Assembly: GCA_003448835.1 (NCBI GenBank)
Contig: DLXM01000122.1
Coordinates: forward strand, 1 to 17,921
Source of the DNA: Bacteroidota bacterium
Lineage (GTDB): Bacteria; Bacteroidota; Rhodothermia; Balneolales; HLUCCA01
DNA length: 17,921 nucleotides
Reading direction: 5' to 3'
Shown here: positions 8,050 through 15,750 of the stretch, piece by piece
Layout of the letters: the number at the start of each line of letters is the position of its first letter
Numbering within the stretch: position 1 is the first letter of the stretch
Program-made: the position numbers and the translations under genes
Notes under the pieces: model-generated
The model's database searches: none
What the model was told of the DNA's origin: nothing
Seen by the model: the letters and a program-made list of their open reading frames with translations, nothing else

Positions 8050-8922
8050 TTACTGTCCACCAAGTGCCGGGCCATTTCCAACTCCATCCGGAGCACCACG
8101 ATAGTATCTGAACGTTTCAGTCGGACCGGTACTGTCAGTGAATCGTTTGATGTATGCAGCTCGTTCTTCAGCTGGAAGATCATCAAGTGTCATGAAATAT
8201 TCATCAGAATCACCAGGATAATTATTGGTACCCGTCTGACTAAATTGACTTAAATAGGACATCCGGGACTGAACCTTTCTGGGAACATATTTCGCAATAT
8301 CAACGGTCACATTGTCGCCTTCAGATCCCCAGAATAAATATTCATTAATACTTATAGGCTCAAGCCCTTCCTGAATAACTTGATCAGGGAAAACTAAGTG
8401 CCATTCAGCAGCACGGGCAGCATCCACCGCGGCAGTTGCAGCCATACGGTGATCAGTTTTGTGCCATCTAGTATAACGGTAGCCAGGCTCGAAAGCGACC
8501 AGCACATCAGGTTGTATCTTGCGATACCACCATACAATGCGACGAATTACATCTTCATAATTGGCAAATTCAATCATCCCATCGGTATATCCCAGATTAA
8601 TATAATTCTCTGTTGGGATTCCAATAGCTGTCATCGCGTTTTGTTGTTCGTGACGGCGAATTTTTTCAAGTCGTTGGCGTGTCATGGTTCGGTCACGTGT
8701 CCCGACATTACCGGCCGTGAGCAACAAAATATATACTTCGTTACCGTTTTCCTGAAGCATGGATAGGGTCCCATGTCGTCCTGCATCGTCATCGGGATGA
8801 GCACCGACCAGCAGGATTTTTTTACCGGTCCATTGTTCTAGAGGAATTTCTGGTTGAGCAACGAGCGAGGTTACCATCACAGACATCAGAAGTAAAACTA
8901 AGAGTGATTTTAAGTATTTCAT
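8050..8922 (-). CDS. secreted PIG-L family (LmbE-like) deacetylase
   Basis: A 290-residue protein with a Sec signal peptide (about residues 1-22, likely cleavage near S-L-V-A-Q). The PIG-L/LmbE fold is shown by G-A-H-P-D-D-D-A-G at 40-48 and W-H-K-T-D-H-R at 153-159. By analogy with MshB, His42, Asp45 and His158 bind zinc and Asp44 is the catalytic base. The usual AHPDDE here reads AHPDDD. These enzymes remove N-acetyl groups from amino sugars or related substrates; this one is exported, so its substrate is periplasmic or extracellular and unknown. It lies 147 bases downstream of rimO on the same strand, probably with its own promoter, and ends at the bidirectional terminator. Confidence 0.9.
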   Translation of the reverse strand: MKYLKSLLVLLLMSVMVTSLVAQPEIPLEQWTGKKILLVGAHPDDDAGRHGTLSMLQENGNEVYILLLTAGNVGTRDRTMTRQRLEKIRRHEQQNAMTAIGIPTENYINLGYTDGMIEFANYEDVIRRIVWWYRKIQPDVLVAFEPGYRYTRWHKTDHRMAATAAVDAARAAEWHLVFPDQVIQEGLEPISINEYLFWGSEGDNVTVDIAKYVPRKVQSRMSYLSQFSQTGTNNYPGDSDEYFMTLDDLPAEERAAYIKRFTDSTGPTETFRYYRGAPDGVGNGPALGGQ

Positions 8923-9069
8923 ACGATTGGGTTTGGTTCAAAGATTTATCCAATGAAATTGTATACATCCATCGGACTCATAAACCAATAACATCTGCCA
9001 AACGCCAATCCCCTATTTGACCGTCCCAAGATTTACAATACTTGACAAGAAAAGACCAAATTCACTCCA

Positions 9070-10386
9070 TCACGCAACAATTTCACCAAATAAGTCAAAA
9101 GCTTCGGCGTCGGTGATCTCAGCTTGATAAAATGAACCGGATTCTAATTTCGAAATGTCAAATCCTTCAGCAGCTCCGTTAATGACAACTTCGTTATCTA
9201 CTTCCGGGGCATCGGATGCCGTGCGCCCCCATGCAGCTCCATCTTCTACACGATCAATCAAGATAGTCTGCTTAGTCCCAATTAACGATTCATTTTTCTC
9301 ACGGGAAATTTGTTCCTGCAGACCCATGAGTTCGCGTACTCGCTTCTGTTTCTCAGCAGTTGAAATCGAATCACCTAACGGAAACGCTGTGGTTGCGTCC
9401 TCTTGCGAGTACATGAAACACCCAAGACGATCAAATCGAACTTCTTCAACGAATCCTAATAGTTCGTCAAAATGTGCTCGGGTTTCATTCGGATATCCCA
9501 CAATCATGGTCGTGCGCAATGTAATTCCGGGGACTTCATCTTTAATCAGCGCAATTAAGTCGAGTAACCGTTGCCGAGTGACACCTCTTCGCATAGATTT
9601 CAACACTTCTGTACTACCATGTTGTAACGGCATATCTATGTATTTACAAATATTCTCACGGTCACGAATTACCGGAAGTATGTGCTCAGGAAACTTTGCC
9701 GGATACGCATACAACAAACGGATCCACTCAAATCCCACATCCGACAAGCGCATCAATAATTCGTCCAATTTACGCTCACCATAGATATCCAAACCGTAAT
9801 ATGTGGTGTCCTGACCGATTACGATAAGCTCTTTTACCCCCTTAGCGCGCAATAGCTCGGCCTCACGAACCAGCAGATCCATCGGTGTGGACACATGCCC
9901 GCCTCGCATAAGCGGAATGGCACAAAAGGAACACGGATTATCACATCCTTCTGATATCTTCAGATAAGCAAAGTGTTTGGGAGTCGTTAATGTCCGCTCA
10001 CCCAACAATTCTTTTCTGTAATCACCACCCAATGATTTAATCACATCCGGAATACTGCGATGTGAACTTCCAAAATATTCATCCACTTCGGGAATATCGG
10101 CTTTTAGTTCTGTAGCGTAACGATCCGACAGACATCCCATCACAAAGACCTGCTCAAGATCTCCTTGTTGCTTGAGCCTGACACCATCCAAAATATGATC
10201 AATCGATTCTTGCTTCGCCGCATCAATAAATCCACATGTGTTAATGACCAAGGTATCAGCATCCTCAACCCGATCCACAATCATGAATTCATTTGATCTG
10301 GCTTGTGCCATGAACGATTCGGAATCAACCGTGTTTTTGGAGCATCCGAGGGTATCAACGTAAATTTTTGGAAGTCGGGTTTTCAT
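9070..10386 (-). CDS. rimO: ribosomal protein S12 methylthiotransferase RimO
   Basis: A 438-residue radical-SAM methylthiotransferase that adds a methylthio group to a conserved aspartate of ribosomal protein S12. The N-terminal MTTase domain holds the three cluster cysteines Cys15 (T-L-G-C-S-K-N), Cys51 (N-T-C-G-F-I) and Cys85 (V-M-G-C-L). The radical-SAM motif CxxxCxxC is C148-D-N-P-C152-S-F-C155. Downstream it has G-Q-D-T-T-Y-Y-G, P-L-Q-H-G-S and M-I-V-G-Y-P-N-E, followed by a C-terminal TRAM-like domain. G-F-I-D-A-A-K-Q-E-S after Cys51 and S-E-G-C-D-N-P-C point to RimO more than to MiaB. The ATG is well placed for the T-L-G-C-S-K-N start. A string AACAGAAAAG lies 30 bases upstream. Confidence 0.96.
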   Translation of the reverse strand: MKTRLPKIYVDTLGCSKNTVDSESFMAQARSNEFMIVDRVEDADTLVINTCGFIDAAKQESIDHILDGVRLKQQGDLEQVFVMGCLSDRYATELKADIPEVDEYFGSSHRSIPDVIKSLGGDYRKELLGERTLTTPKHFAYLKISEGCDNPCSFCAIPLMRGGHVSTPMDLLVREAELLRAKGVKELIVIGQDTTYYGLDIYGERKLDELLMRLSDVGFEWIRLLYAYPAKFPEHILPVIRDRENICKYIDMPLQHGSTEVLKSMRRGVTRQRLLDLIALIKDEVPGITLRTTMIVGYPNETRAHFDELLGFVEEVRFDRLGCFMYSQEDATTAFPLGDSISTAEKQKRVRELMGLQEQISREKNESLIGTKQTILIDRVEDGAAWGRTASDAPEVDNEVVINGAAEGFDISKLESGSFYQAEITDAEAFDLFGEIVA

Positions 10387-10733
10387 AAAAAAATCGATCG
10401 TTATTGATTTGCTGTACTTTTCTGTTCAACGGTTCGTAAGCACTTTCATTCTTGCATCACAAATAGAATCACGGCCTAATATTCGGGTCTAATCCAATTG
10501 TATGCCGCGAATTTATCGAGCTGTACCACATATTAAAAAGACTTACAAAATACGCATTTTTAGGCACCTATGCGCACTTTTTATTAAAGGTAATGTCTAT
10601 CAAATATATATCAATATCTACTCGGCGATTTTCAGATCATCGTATTAAATTGGATGAATGCCTCCCCAACTACTAATCTTATCGATTAGTTTTTTTGATC
10701 TGAAAGTTCTATTCAATAAAAATTTGAGGGATC
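10387..10733. other. intergenic region between rimO and the aminotransferase gene
   Basis: A 347-base stretch without a convincing gene. It should hold the rimO promoter (right of 10386, minus strand) and the 3' untranslated end of the aminotransferase gene. A short + strand frame at 10593-10676 (27 codons) has AAAGG only 2 bases before its ATG and is not convincing. The stretch contains a + strand terminator-like hairpin at 10672-10696, described separately. Confidence 0.5.
10672..10696 (+). terminator. terminator-like hairpin on the + strand with no obvious upstream gene
   Basis: The stem is ACTAATC (10672-10678) / GATTAGT (10684-10690) with a 5-base loop, followed directly by a T-run (10690-10696). 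It has the form of an intrinsic terminator for + strand transcription, though the 7-bp stem has only two G-C pairs and is weak. On the minus strand there is no T-run, so it does not suit the aminotransferase gene that ends at 10734. Confidence 0.4.
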
Positions 10734-11834
10734 CTAAAATCTTCGCAGTACTCCCTCAAAATGATCCAGTTCCGAGTCTAGTCCAATCGTCACGCGAATG
10801 CAATCAGGAAGTCCAAAGGCTTGCAAGCGACGTAAAATTACTCCCTCTTTGAGCATAAACTCCGTCAAATTTGTGGATTCCTCCTCATTTCCCATCACCA
10901 TCATCACTGAATTGGCGTGGGATTTGACATACTTAATGCCCATGTGATCAAATAGTGTGTACAGTCTTTCCCGTCCACGTATAACCAAATCCTGCGTTTT
11001 TTGAAGGAATGGCATGTCATCAAGTGCGGCTAATCCTGCTGCCTGCGCGGGAGAAGATGGTTCAAACGGTAACTTCACTTTCATCAGATTTGTGATTAAA
11101 TCTTCGTGCGCGAATCCGTATCCAATACGAAATCCAGCCAAACCATACGCTTTGGAGAAAGTGCGCAACGTGATCACATTATCGAGCCTGTAGCGCATCG
11201 AGTCAGGATAATCAGGTTGGTCACTCGCGAATTCGAAATAGGCTTCATCCAATATCACCAACACATTCTCGGGGACCCGTTTTATAAATCGATCAAATTC
11301 TTCAACCGTGAAGTAGGTTCCGGTCGGATTATTCGGATTAGCCAGGTAAATAATCTTGGTATATGGATTAATGGAATCAGCAATGGCATCCAGATCAAAT
11401 CTGTAGTCCGCCGTCAAAGGAACCTGATTAAGCTTTATTCCACGACTGTTTGCCAACACGATAAAACCTATAAATGTGCCGGATGACGTAAGTGCTTCTT
11501 CATGATCTAAAAAAAACGTCCGCATAATCAACGACATAATTCCCTCAGACCCGCTCCCGGCGATCACATTTCCGGGTTTCACATGGTACATTTGAGCAAG
11601 TTTATTGCGTAGATTCGTGCCAGCTGGATCCGGATAATTCATGATGGTGTCAAAAGATCGTTGCGCAGCTTCTAACGCAAGAGGAGAACATCCCAGACGA
11701 TTTTCGTTGGATGCCAACTTTGAAATCCGCTTCGGATTATACGACGCTGCAACTTCCTCAATCGTTTTTCCGGCAATGTAGGGTCTCAGCTCATGAATAT
11801 GTTTTGGTACTAGAAATGATCGGCGATCTGCCAT
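10734..11834 (-). CDS. PLP-dependent aminotransferase, HisC-like (possible aromatic aminotransferase)
   Basis: A 366-residue fold-type I aminotransferase close to histidinol-phosphate aminotransferase. Visible motifs are A-S-N-E-N-R-L-G at 41-48 (HisC usually has N-E-N-P), G-S-G-S-E-G near 93-98, N-P-N-N-P-T-G at 166-172, D196-E-A-Y-F for the PLP pyridine nitrogen, and the Schiff-base lysine K228 in R-T-F-S-K-A-Y-G-L-A-G. The C-terminal Arg that binds the substrate carboxylate lies in I-R-V-T-I-G. No histidine-pathway genes are near; instead it diverges from the phenylalanine hydroxylase gene. I infer that it may transaminate tyrosine or phenylalanine and feed hpd, as some HisC-like enzymes do, but a biosynthetic HisC role cannot be excluded. 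AACAGAAAAG lies 33 bases upstream. The stop is TAG. Confidence 0.87.
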   Translation of the reverse strand: MADRRSFLVPKHIHELRPYIAGKTIEEVAASYNPKRISKLASNENRLGCSPLALEAAQRSFDTIMNYPDPAGTNLRNKLAQMYHVKPGNVIAGSGSEGIMSLIMRTFFLDHEEALTSSGTFIGFIVLANSRGIKLNQVPLTADYRFDLDAIADSINPYTKIIYLANPNNPTGTYFTVEEFDRFIKRVPENVLVILDEAYFEFASDQPDYPDSMRYRLDNVITLRTFSKAYGLAGFRIGYGFAHEDLITNLMKVKLPFEPSSPAQAAGLAALDDMPFLQKTQDLVIRGRERLYTLFDHMGIKYVKSHANSVMMVMGNEEESTNLTEFMLKEGVILRRLQAFGLPDCIRVTIGLDSELDHFEGVLRRF

Positions 11835-11970
11835 ATTTGTATGAATTATTGCTTATTATCTGATATGCTTTTCTGTTTATGAGAGAATTTACAAAAAATT
11901 AGTAGAAACCTTTGAAATAGTTCAATATTTTAAAGGAAAAGCGCTTTTAATAACCAACTTTGAGAGACAA
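11835..11970. promoter_or_regulatory. divergent promoter region, aminotransferase and hydroxylase genes
   Basis: A 136-base AT-rich region between the divergent starts at 11834 (minus) and 11971 (plus). The right side has a 12-base perfect palindrome AAAAGCGCTTTT at 11937-11948, 22 bases before the hydroxylase ATG; it contains the string shared with the hpd upstream region. The left side has AACAGAAAAG (minus strand, 11877-11868). No standard -35/-10 pair was assigned. Confidence 0.5.
11937..11948. promoter_or_regulatory. candidate operator palindrome upstream of the hydroxylase gene
   Basis: AAAAGCGCTTTT is a perfect 12-base palindrome. The string GAAAAGCGCTT, which includes its left part, is identical to the sequence before hpd. 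Its position just before the start codon suits a repressor site that acts on transcription, or a small hairpin in the leader. Confidence 0.4.
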
Positions 11971-13731
11971 ATGATTACATCACAAGATGCAGTAATAGCT
12001 TCTATTCCATCCTATTTAAGACAGTTTGTAGTTAAACAACATTATGATGAATATACTCCCCAAGACCATGCGGTCTGGCGTTATGTGATGAATCGGAATC
12101 TGGATTTCTTAGCGAAAGTTGCTCATCCTGCATACATTACCGGACTCCAGAAAACCGGGATCAACCTTGAGCAGATTCCGCATATCGATGAAATGAATGA
12201 CAAACTCAGCAAAATTGGCTGGAAGGCTGTGGTCGTTGATGGATTTGTCCCCCCGGCCGCTTTTATGGAGTTCCAGGCGCACAAAATCCTGGTGATTTCA
12301 GCTGAGATTCGAAATTTTAAAAATATTCTATATACCCCGGCACCTGATATTATTCACGAAGCTGCCGGCCACGCACCTATTATTGCAGATGAAGTCTATG
12401 CCTCGTATCTCCAAAAAATTGGCGAATACGGGTCCAAAACTGTGTTCTCAAAACTAGATTATGAAATCTATGAGGCAATTCGGGAATTATCGATTATCAA
12501 AGAATATCCCGATGCAACACCAGAAGAAGTTAAAAAAGCCGAGGATTTACTCGAACAAAAAATTGCTGAGAATACAAATCCATCAGAATCAGCACTATTG
12601 GCCAGATTACACTGGTGGACTGTTGAATATGGTTTAATCGGGGATGTCAATGATTTTCAGATATACGGAGCCGGGATTTTGTCCTCTGTGGGTGAAAGCA
12701 AAGAGTGTATGAGTCCGAAGGTCAAAAAATTACCTTTGAGTGTAGACTGCTGTAATTATAATTATGACATCACTCAAATGCAGCCACAATTGTTTGTAGC
12801 TAAGAGTTTTGAACACCTTCATGAAGTTCTTGAAGATTTTGCAGATGGAATGTGTTTCCGCAAGGGTGGACTTGAATCGGCTCAAAAAGTTATCAAGTCT
12901 GCAAATGTCGGAACATTAGAGTTGAGCTCAGGACTCCAGATTTCAGGAGTCTTTACTGAAGTTTTGGGTGATGCCCATGGAAATCCTTCTTTTATCAAAA
13001 CATCGGGATTGACCGGTTTAGCTGTTTCTGATAAACACTTACCAGGACATGGTACAGATACTCATGTGGAAGGATTCAGTGCACCAATTGGTTTGGTCAA
13101 GGGACATCAAAAACCACTTGAAAACTGGTCCGATGCTGAGTTAACAGATTACGGCATTCAAAGCGGAAATAATGCTACGATTGATTTTGAATCCGGTTAT
13201 CAGGTAATTGGCAAAGTTGAAAATATTCTCCGTAAAAATGGAAATGTTGTCATTCTAGGATTCTCGGATTGCACAGCTTATGATCCGGCTGGTGTAAAAG
13301 TGTATCGGCCTGAATTTGGCACCTTTGATATGGCAATTGGTGCATCCATTGTTTCTGCTTATTCCGGTAGTGCTGATAAAGTAAATTATAATGTATATCC
13401 ACCGAAATCAGATAAAAAAGCGATTAAAGTAACTTATTCTGACAGCCAAAAACATGTGTTTAGTCTTTACAGACAACTTGAAGAATTCCGGAAAGCTAAT
13501 GAGACAAATCCTAAAGACATTTCAAAACTTTATGACACAATAAGGACTTCTCATCCGACAGATTGGCTGATTTTGGTAGAGTTGTTAAACTTCTTAAAAG
13601 ATCGAAATCAGCAATCCGATCTACAAGATGACATCATTTCAGATTTAAGAAAACTTAGTGAACAAAACGAAGAAAAACGTGACCTTATTGAAGCTGGACT
13701 ACATTACCTGAAAATTAATATTGAAGCATAG
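11971..13731 (+). CDS. phhA: phenylalanine 4-monooxygenase (aromatic amino acid hydroxylase), long form
   Basis: A 586-residue protein. Residues about 20-300 form the biopterin-dependent aromatic amino acid hydroxylase catalytic domain. The iron ligands are His129 and His134 in P-D-I-I-H-E-A-A-G-H-A-P and Glu219 in W-W-T-V-E-Y-G-L-I-G; Y-G-A-G-I-L-S-S follows. It converts phenylalanine to tyrosine using tetrahydropterin and O2 and so feeds the hpd/hmgA pathway. Common bacterial PhhA proteins are only about 260-300 residues; this one has an extra C-terminal half (about 300-586), apparently beta-rich to about residue 480 and then helical and charged, of unknown function. I recall this long form in other Bacteroidota. 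No regulatory ACT domain precedes the catalytic domain. No pterin carbinolamine dehydratase gene is in the window. Substrate is most likely phenylalanine; the stop is TAG. Confidence 0.92.
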   Translation: MITSQDAVIASIPSYLRQFVVKQHYDEYTPQDHAVWRYVMNRNLDFLAKVAHPAYITGLQKTGINLEQIPHIDEMNDKLSKIGWKAVVVDGFVPPAAFMEFQAHKILVISAEIRNFKNILYTPAPDIIHEAAGHAPIIADEVYASYLQKIGEYGSKTVFSKLDYEIYEAIRELSIIKEYPDATPEEVKKAEDLLEQKIAENTNPSESALLARLHWWTVEYGLIGDVNDFQIYGAGILSSVGESKECMSPKVKKLPLSVDCCNYNYDITQMQPQLFVAKSFEHLHEVLEDFADGMCFRKGGLESAQKVIKSANVGTLELSSGLQISGVFTEVLGDAHGNPSFIKTSGLTGLAVSDKHLPGHGTDTHVEGFSAPIGLVKGHQKPLENWSDAELTDYGIQSGNNATIDFESGYQVIGKVENILRKNGNVVILGFSDCTAYDPAGVKVYRPEFGTFDMAIGASIVSAYSGSADKVNYNVYPPKSDKKAIKVTYSDSQKHVFSLYRQLEEFRKANETNPKDISKLYDTIRTSHPTDWLILVELLNFLKDRNQQSDLQDDIISDLRKLSEQNEEKRDLIEAGLHYLKINIEA

Positions 13732-13888
13732 TACAATCACAATTGAACCCGGATATTGCATGCTGTTAGTTTCGGTAGATCACAACAAGTATTCACTAAT
13801 TCGAATCCTGGATTATATATTTAAATAGTCCACACCTGTATTTCACTTTTTTTAGTATTATTTTCTTATCATCTAGGGTAAATTTAAT

Positions 13889-13918
13889 TTGCGTTGATTT
13901 ACTTTTAGTTTAACGCAA
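13889..13918. repeat. inverted repeat upstream of the glycine-rich protein gene
   Basis: TTGCGTT (13889-13895) and AACGCAA (13912-13918) form a perfect 7-bp inverted repeat with a 16-base spacer, partly extendable inward by a G-T wobble and one A-T pair. It ends 46 bases before the preferred start at 13965. It could be an operator or a leader hairpin; there is no T-run, so it is not a terminator. Confidence 0.35.
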
Positions 13919-13964
13919 GTGTGTGTGTTTAATGACGTGTGGATCATTCATCAAAATTCAGATT

Positions 13965-14636
13965 ATGTCGCGAATAAAAATTTTAACGCTCTTCATAGTA
14001 ATACTTCTTTCCCCATTTATAACCCTTCAATCTCAGGCATTAAAGATTACTGCAGGGAATACTGCCATTGGTGCATTGAATGGTGCACTCTTAGGTTTAG
14101 GCGGAATGGGATTAGCAAATGATACGGATAATCTGGTCCCATTAAGGGTTGGTGTTGGAATAGGGACACTATATGGTTTGGGAGTTGGAATATATGATGT
14201 ATACCAAAATGACCCTGCATTGGGGAATCCATCAAACTATGGAGTTTTCCATAACTCAGAATACCTTACAATGATTACATTATTTGATACGATGTACGGA
14301 GGTGCTACTGGTTCTGTAGTTGGAATGGCTGTAGCGTTGATTGGTGGCACGAGTGTCAAAAAAGGATTTACACAAGGTGGAAGTGTAGGAATTTTCGGTG
14401 GATTTATTTTCGGTCTGGCTGATGCTTTCTATATGAGTAAAAATCGGACCGGTGGATTTGATGACTCTGAATACACCACAAGTTCTGATGGATTTGTAAC
14501 ACTTACCGTGAATCCCAACTTTCAGGTAAGTTTTATTCAGCCACAGTTATCTAATTATGTGGTGCACAAACAGGGTAGCTTCACACAAATGAATGCTACA
14601 ACTTTGCAAGTTGCACACGTCAAATACAGATTTTAA
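13965..14636 (+). CDS. exported glycine-rich protein of unknown function
   Basis: A 223-residue protein that I do not recognise. The frame can be read from an ATG at 13923, but the ATG at 13965 is preferred because it opens a normal signal peptide (MSRIKI, a hydrophobic run, then a likely cleavage near L-Q-S-Q-A). Four glycine-rich hydrophobic segments follow (around A-I-G-A-L-N-G-A-L-L-G, V-G-I-G-T-L-Y-G-L-G-V-G, G-A-T-G-S-V-V-G-M-A-V-A-L-I-G-G and G-I-F-G-G-F-I-F-G-L), separated by polar loops. The C-terminus has strand-like alternation and ends in K-Y-R-F, a final Phe as in outer-membrane beta-barrel proteins. This suggests an envelope protein. No Shine-Dalgarno is seen. It stands alone between the hydroxylase gene and a convergent SGNH gene. 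Confidence 0.65.
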   Translation: MSRIKILTLFIVILLSPFITLQSQALKITAGNTAIGALNGALLGLGGMGLANDTDNLVPLRVGVGIGTLYGLGVGIYDVYQNDPALGNPSNYGVFHNSEYLTMITLFDTMYGGATGSVVGMAVALIGGTSVKKGFTQGGSVGIFGGFIFGLADAFYMSKNRTGGFDDSEYTTSSDGFVTLTVNPNFQVSFIQPQLSNYVVHKQGSFTQMNATTLQVAHVKYRF

Positions 14637-14670
14637 TTTAAATTCCAAGACCTCGATCTACTTAATACAA

Positions 14671-14682
14671 TAGGTTAACCTA
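14671..14682. repeat. 12-base perfect palindrome in convergent intergenic region
   Basis: TAGGTTAACCTA lies between the 3' ends of the glycine-rich protein gene and the SGNH gene. There is no loop, so it is unlikely to be a good intrinsic terminator, although TGTTTTGG follows on the + strand. No other terminator was seen in this 144-base gap. Confidence 0.25.
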
Positions 14683-14780
14683 ATGTTTTGGCTTATGTTC
14701 AATTCTGATTGAAAACAATTAAAGGCCATTAAGTTAGTTATTTACTGATTTCGGTTTTAGATTGTTCCGAATAGAGCAGA

Positions 14781-15623
14781 CTACTCCGAAGCCAGCGTTT
14801 TTAATAAAGCTTTAACAGTCTCATTGTGACCTGCTACTGATGCGTGAAATCCATCCGCCAGATAATTCCAGGCATTTGCCGGAGATCCCATTCTGGTTCC
14901 ATATGGATCCACAACATAACCACTTTTCCCTGCAACTAATTCTCGGAATCCGGCTAAATCCGATTCATGGATTACTCCATTGAATAACGGCATATCTTGC
15001 ATGAGTTCAGTAATTACCGGTGGTGGTGTCACCCAAATTACCGGATTTTTCGTCACTTCTGATATCATACTTTCCATGGCAGCGACATTCTCCCAAAACT
15101 CGGCCAACGATACTAATGTACGATGTTCGCCAACTCCATGTAACTTCTCAGCATCATGGCTTCCTACAGATACAATCACCCAATCAGGTTTGTATATTGC
15201 AAGGTCTCTGTCTATACGGCGGAGTACATCCAATGATGTACTATTATAAACTGCCGCATTAATAAAAGTGAATTCAGCATCATCTACTCCGATTTGAAGA
15301 GTATGTTTTAGAATTTCAAACCATCCCTGCATGTCATCGGCTGTCGAATCCCCAACTACCATAATTCGGTCTGTAGCTTGAAAAGGTAGTTTCTCGATAT
15401 TCTGCATCACGATATCATCCTTTAGTAACTCTAGTGCAGCAGTTTTAGATGTTTGATCATAGGATTGGCGGAGTTCTTTTAGCTCTGATTCCTCAAGACC
15501 AATAAATGCTGCTTGTCCCTTGAGTGTTTGTGCTCCTGGTAACAATGGAAATACTTTATGTAAATTCAGATAAGGTGCCAGATAATTTTTAACAGCGGCT
15601 ATTTCGAGTTCTTTTTTTTTCAT
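14781..15623 (-). CDS. SGNH/GDSL-type hydrolase-like protein
   Basis: A 280-residue protein from the ATG at 15623; the frame also extends three codons to a TTG at 15632, which I consider less likely. Residues about 87-275 resemble an SGNH hydrolase: block I is V-V-G-D-S-T with Ser93, and block V is A-D-G-F-H with Asp257 and His260, giving a Ser-Asp-His triad. Block III, normally GxND, reads G-S-H-D (154-157), so the oxyanion-hole Asn is His; block II, normally N-x-G, reads I-N-A-A-V-Y-N. The first 80 residues are helical, with no signal peptide, and the product is probably cytoplasmic. It may act as an esterase with an altered oxyanion hole, or it may have lost activity. Substrate unknown. 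Nine A bases follow the ATG directly (codons 2-4 are AAA). Confidence 0.75.
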   Translation of the reverse strand: MKKKELEIAAVKNYLAPYLNLHKVFPLLPGAQTLKGQAAFIGLEESELKELRQSYDQTSKTAALELLKDDIVMQNIEKLPFQATDRIMVVGDSTADDMQGWFEILKHTLQIGVDDAEFTFINAAVYNSTSLDVLRRIDRDLAIYKPDWVIVSVGSHDAEKLHGVGEHRTLVSLAEFWENVAAMESMISEVTKNPVIWVTPPPVITELMQDMPLFNGVIHESDLAGFRELVAGKSGYVVDPYGTRMGSPANAWNYLADGFHASVAGHNETVKALLKTLASE

Positions 15624-15750
15624 AGGTTTCAATTCTTAATGTAGGCATCAATGAACATTGTGCAATAATTCAAGTGAAGAATCAGACAACATTTGTAATA
15701 TCTAATTATATATTATTCAGTAAATCAAATTAATTAATATTATTCATTCT

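Noticed and set aside
9155..9784. 209-codon + strand frame opposite rimO
   Set aside because: Ser/Arg-rich composition typical of an antisense shadow; rimO on the other strand has all its motifs.
10593..10676. 27-codon + strand frame in the rimO/aminotransferase gap
   Set aside because: The possible Shine-Dalgarno is only 2 bases from the ATG and the peptide has no features; kept only as part of the hairpin observation.
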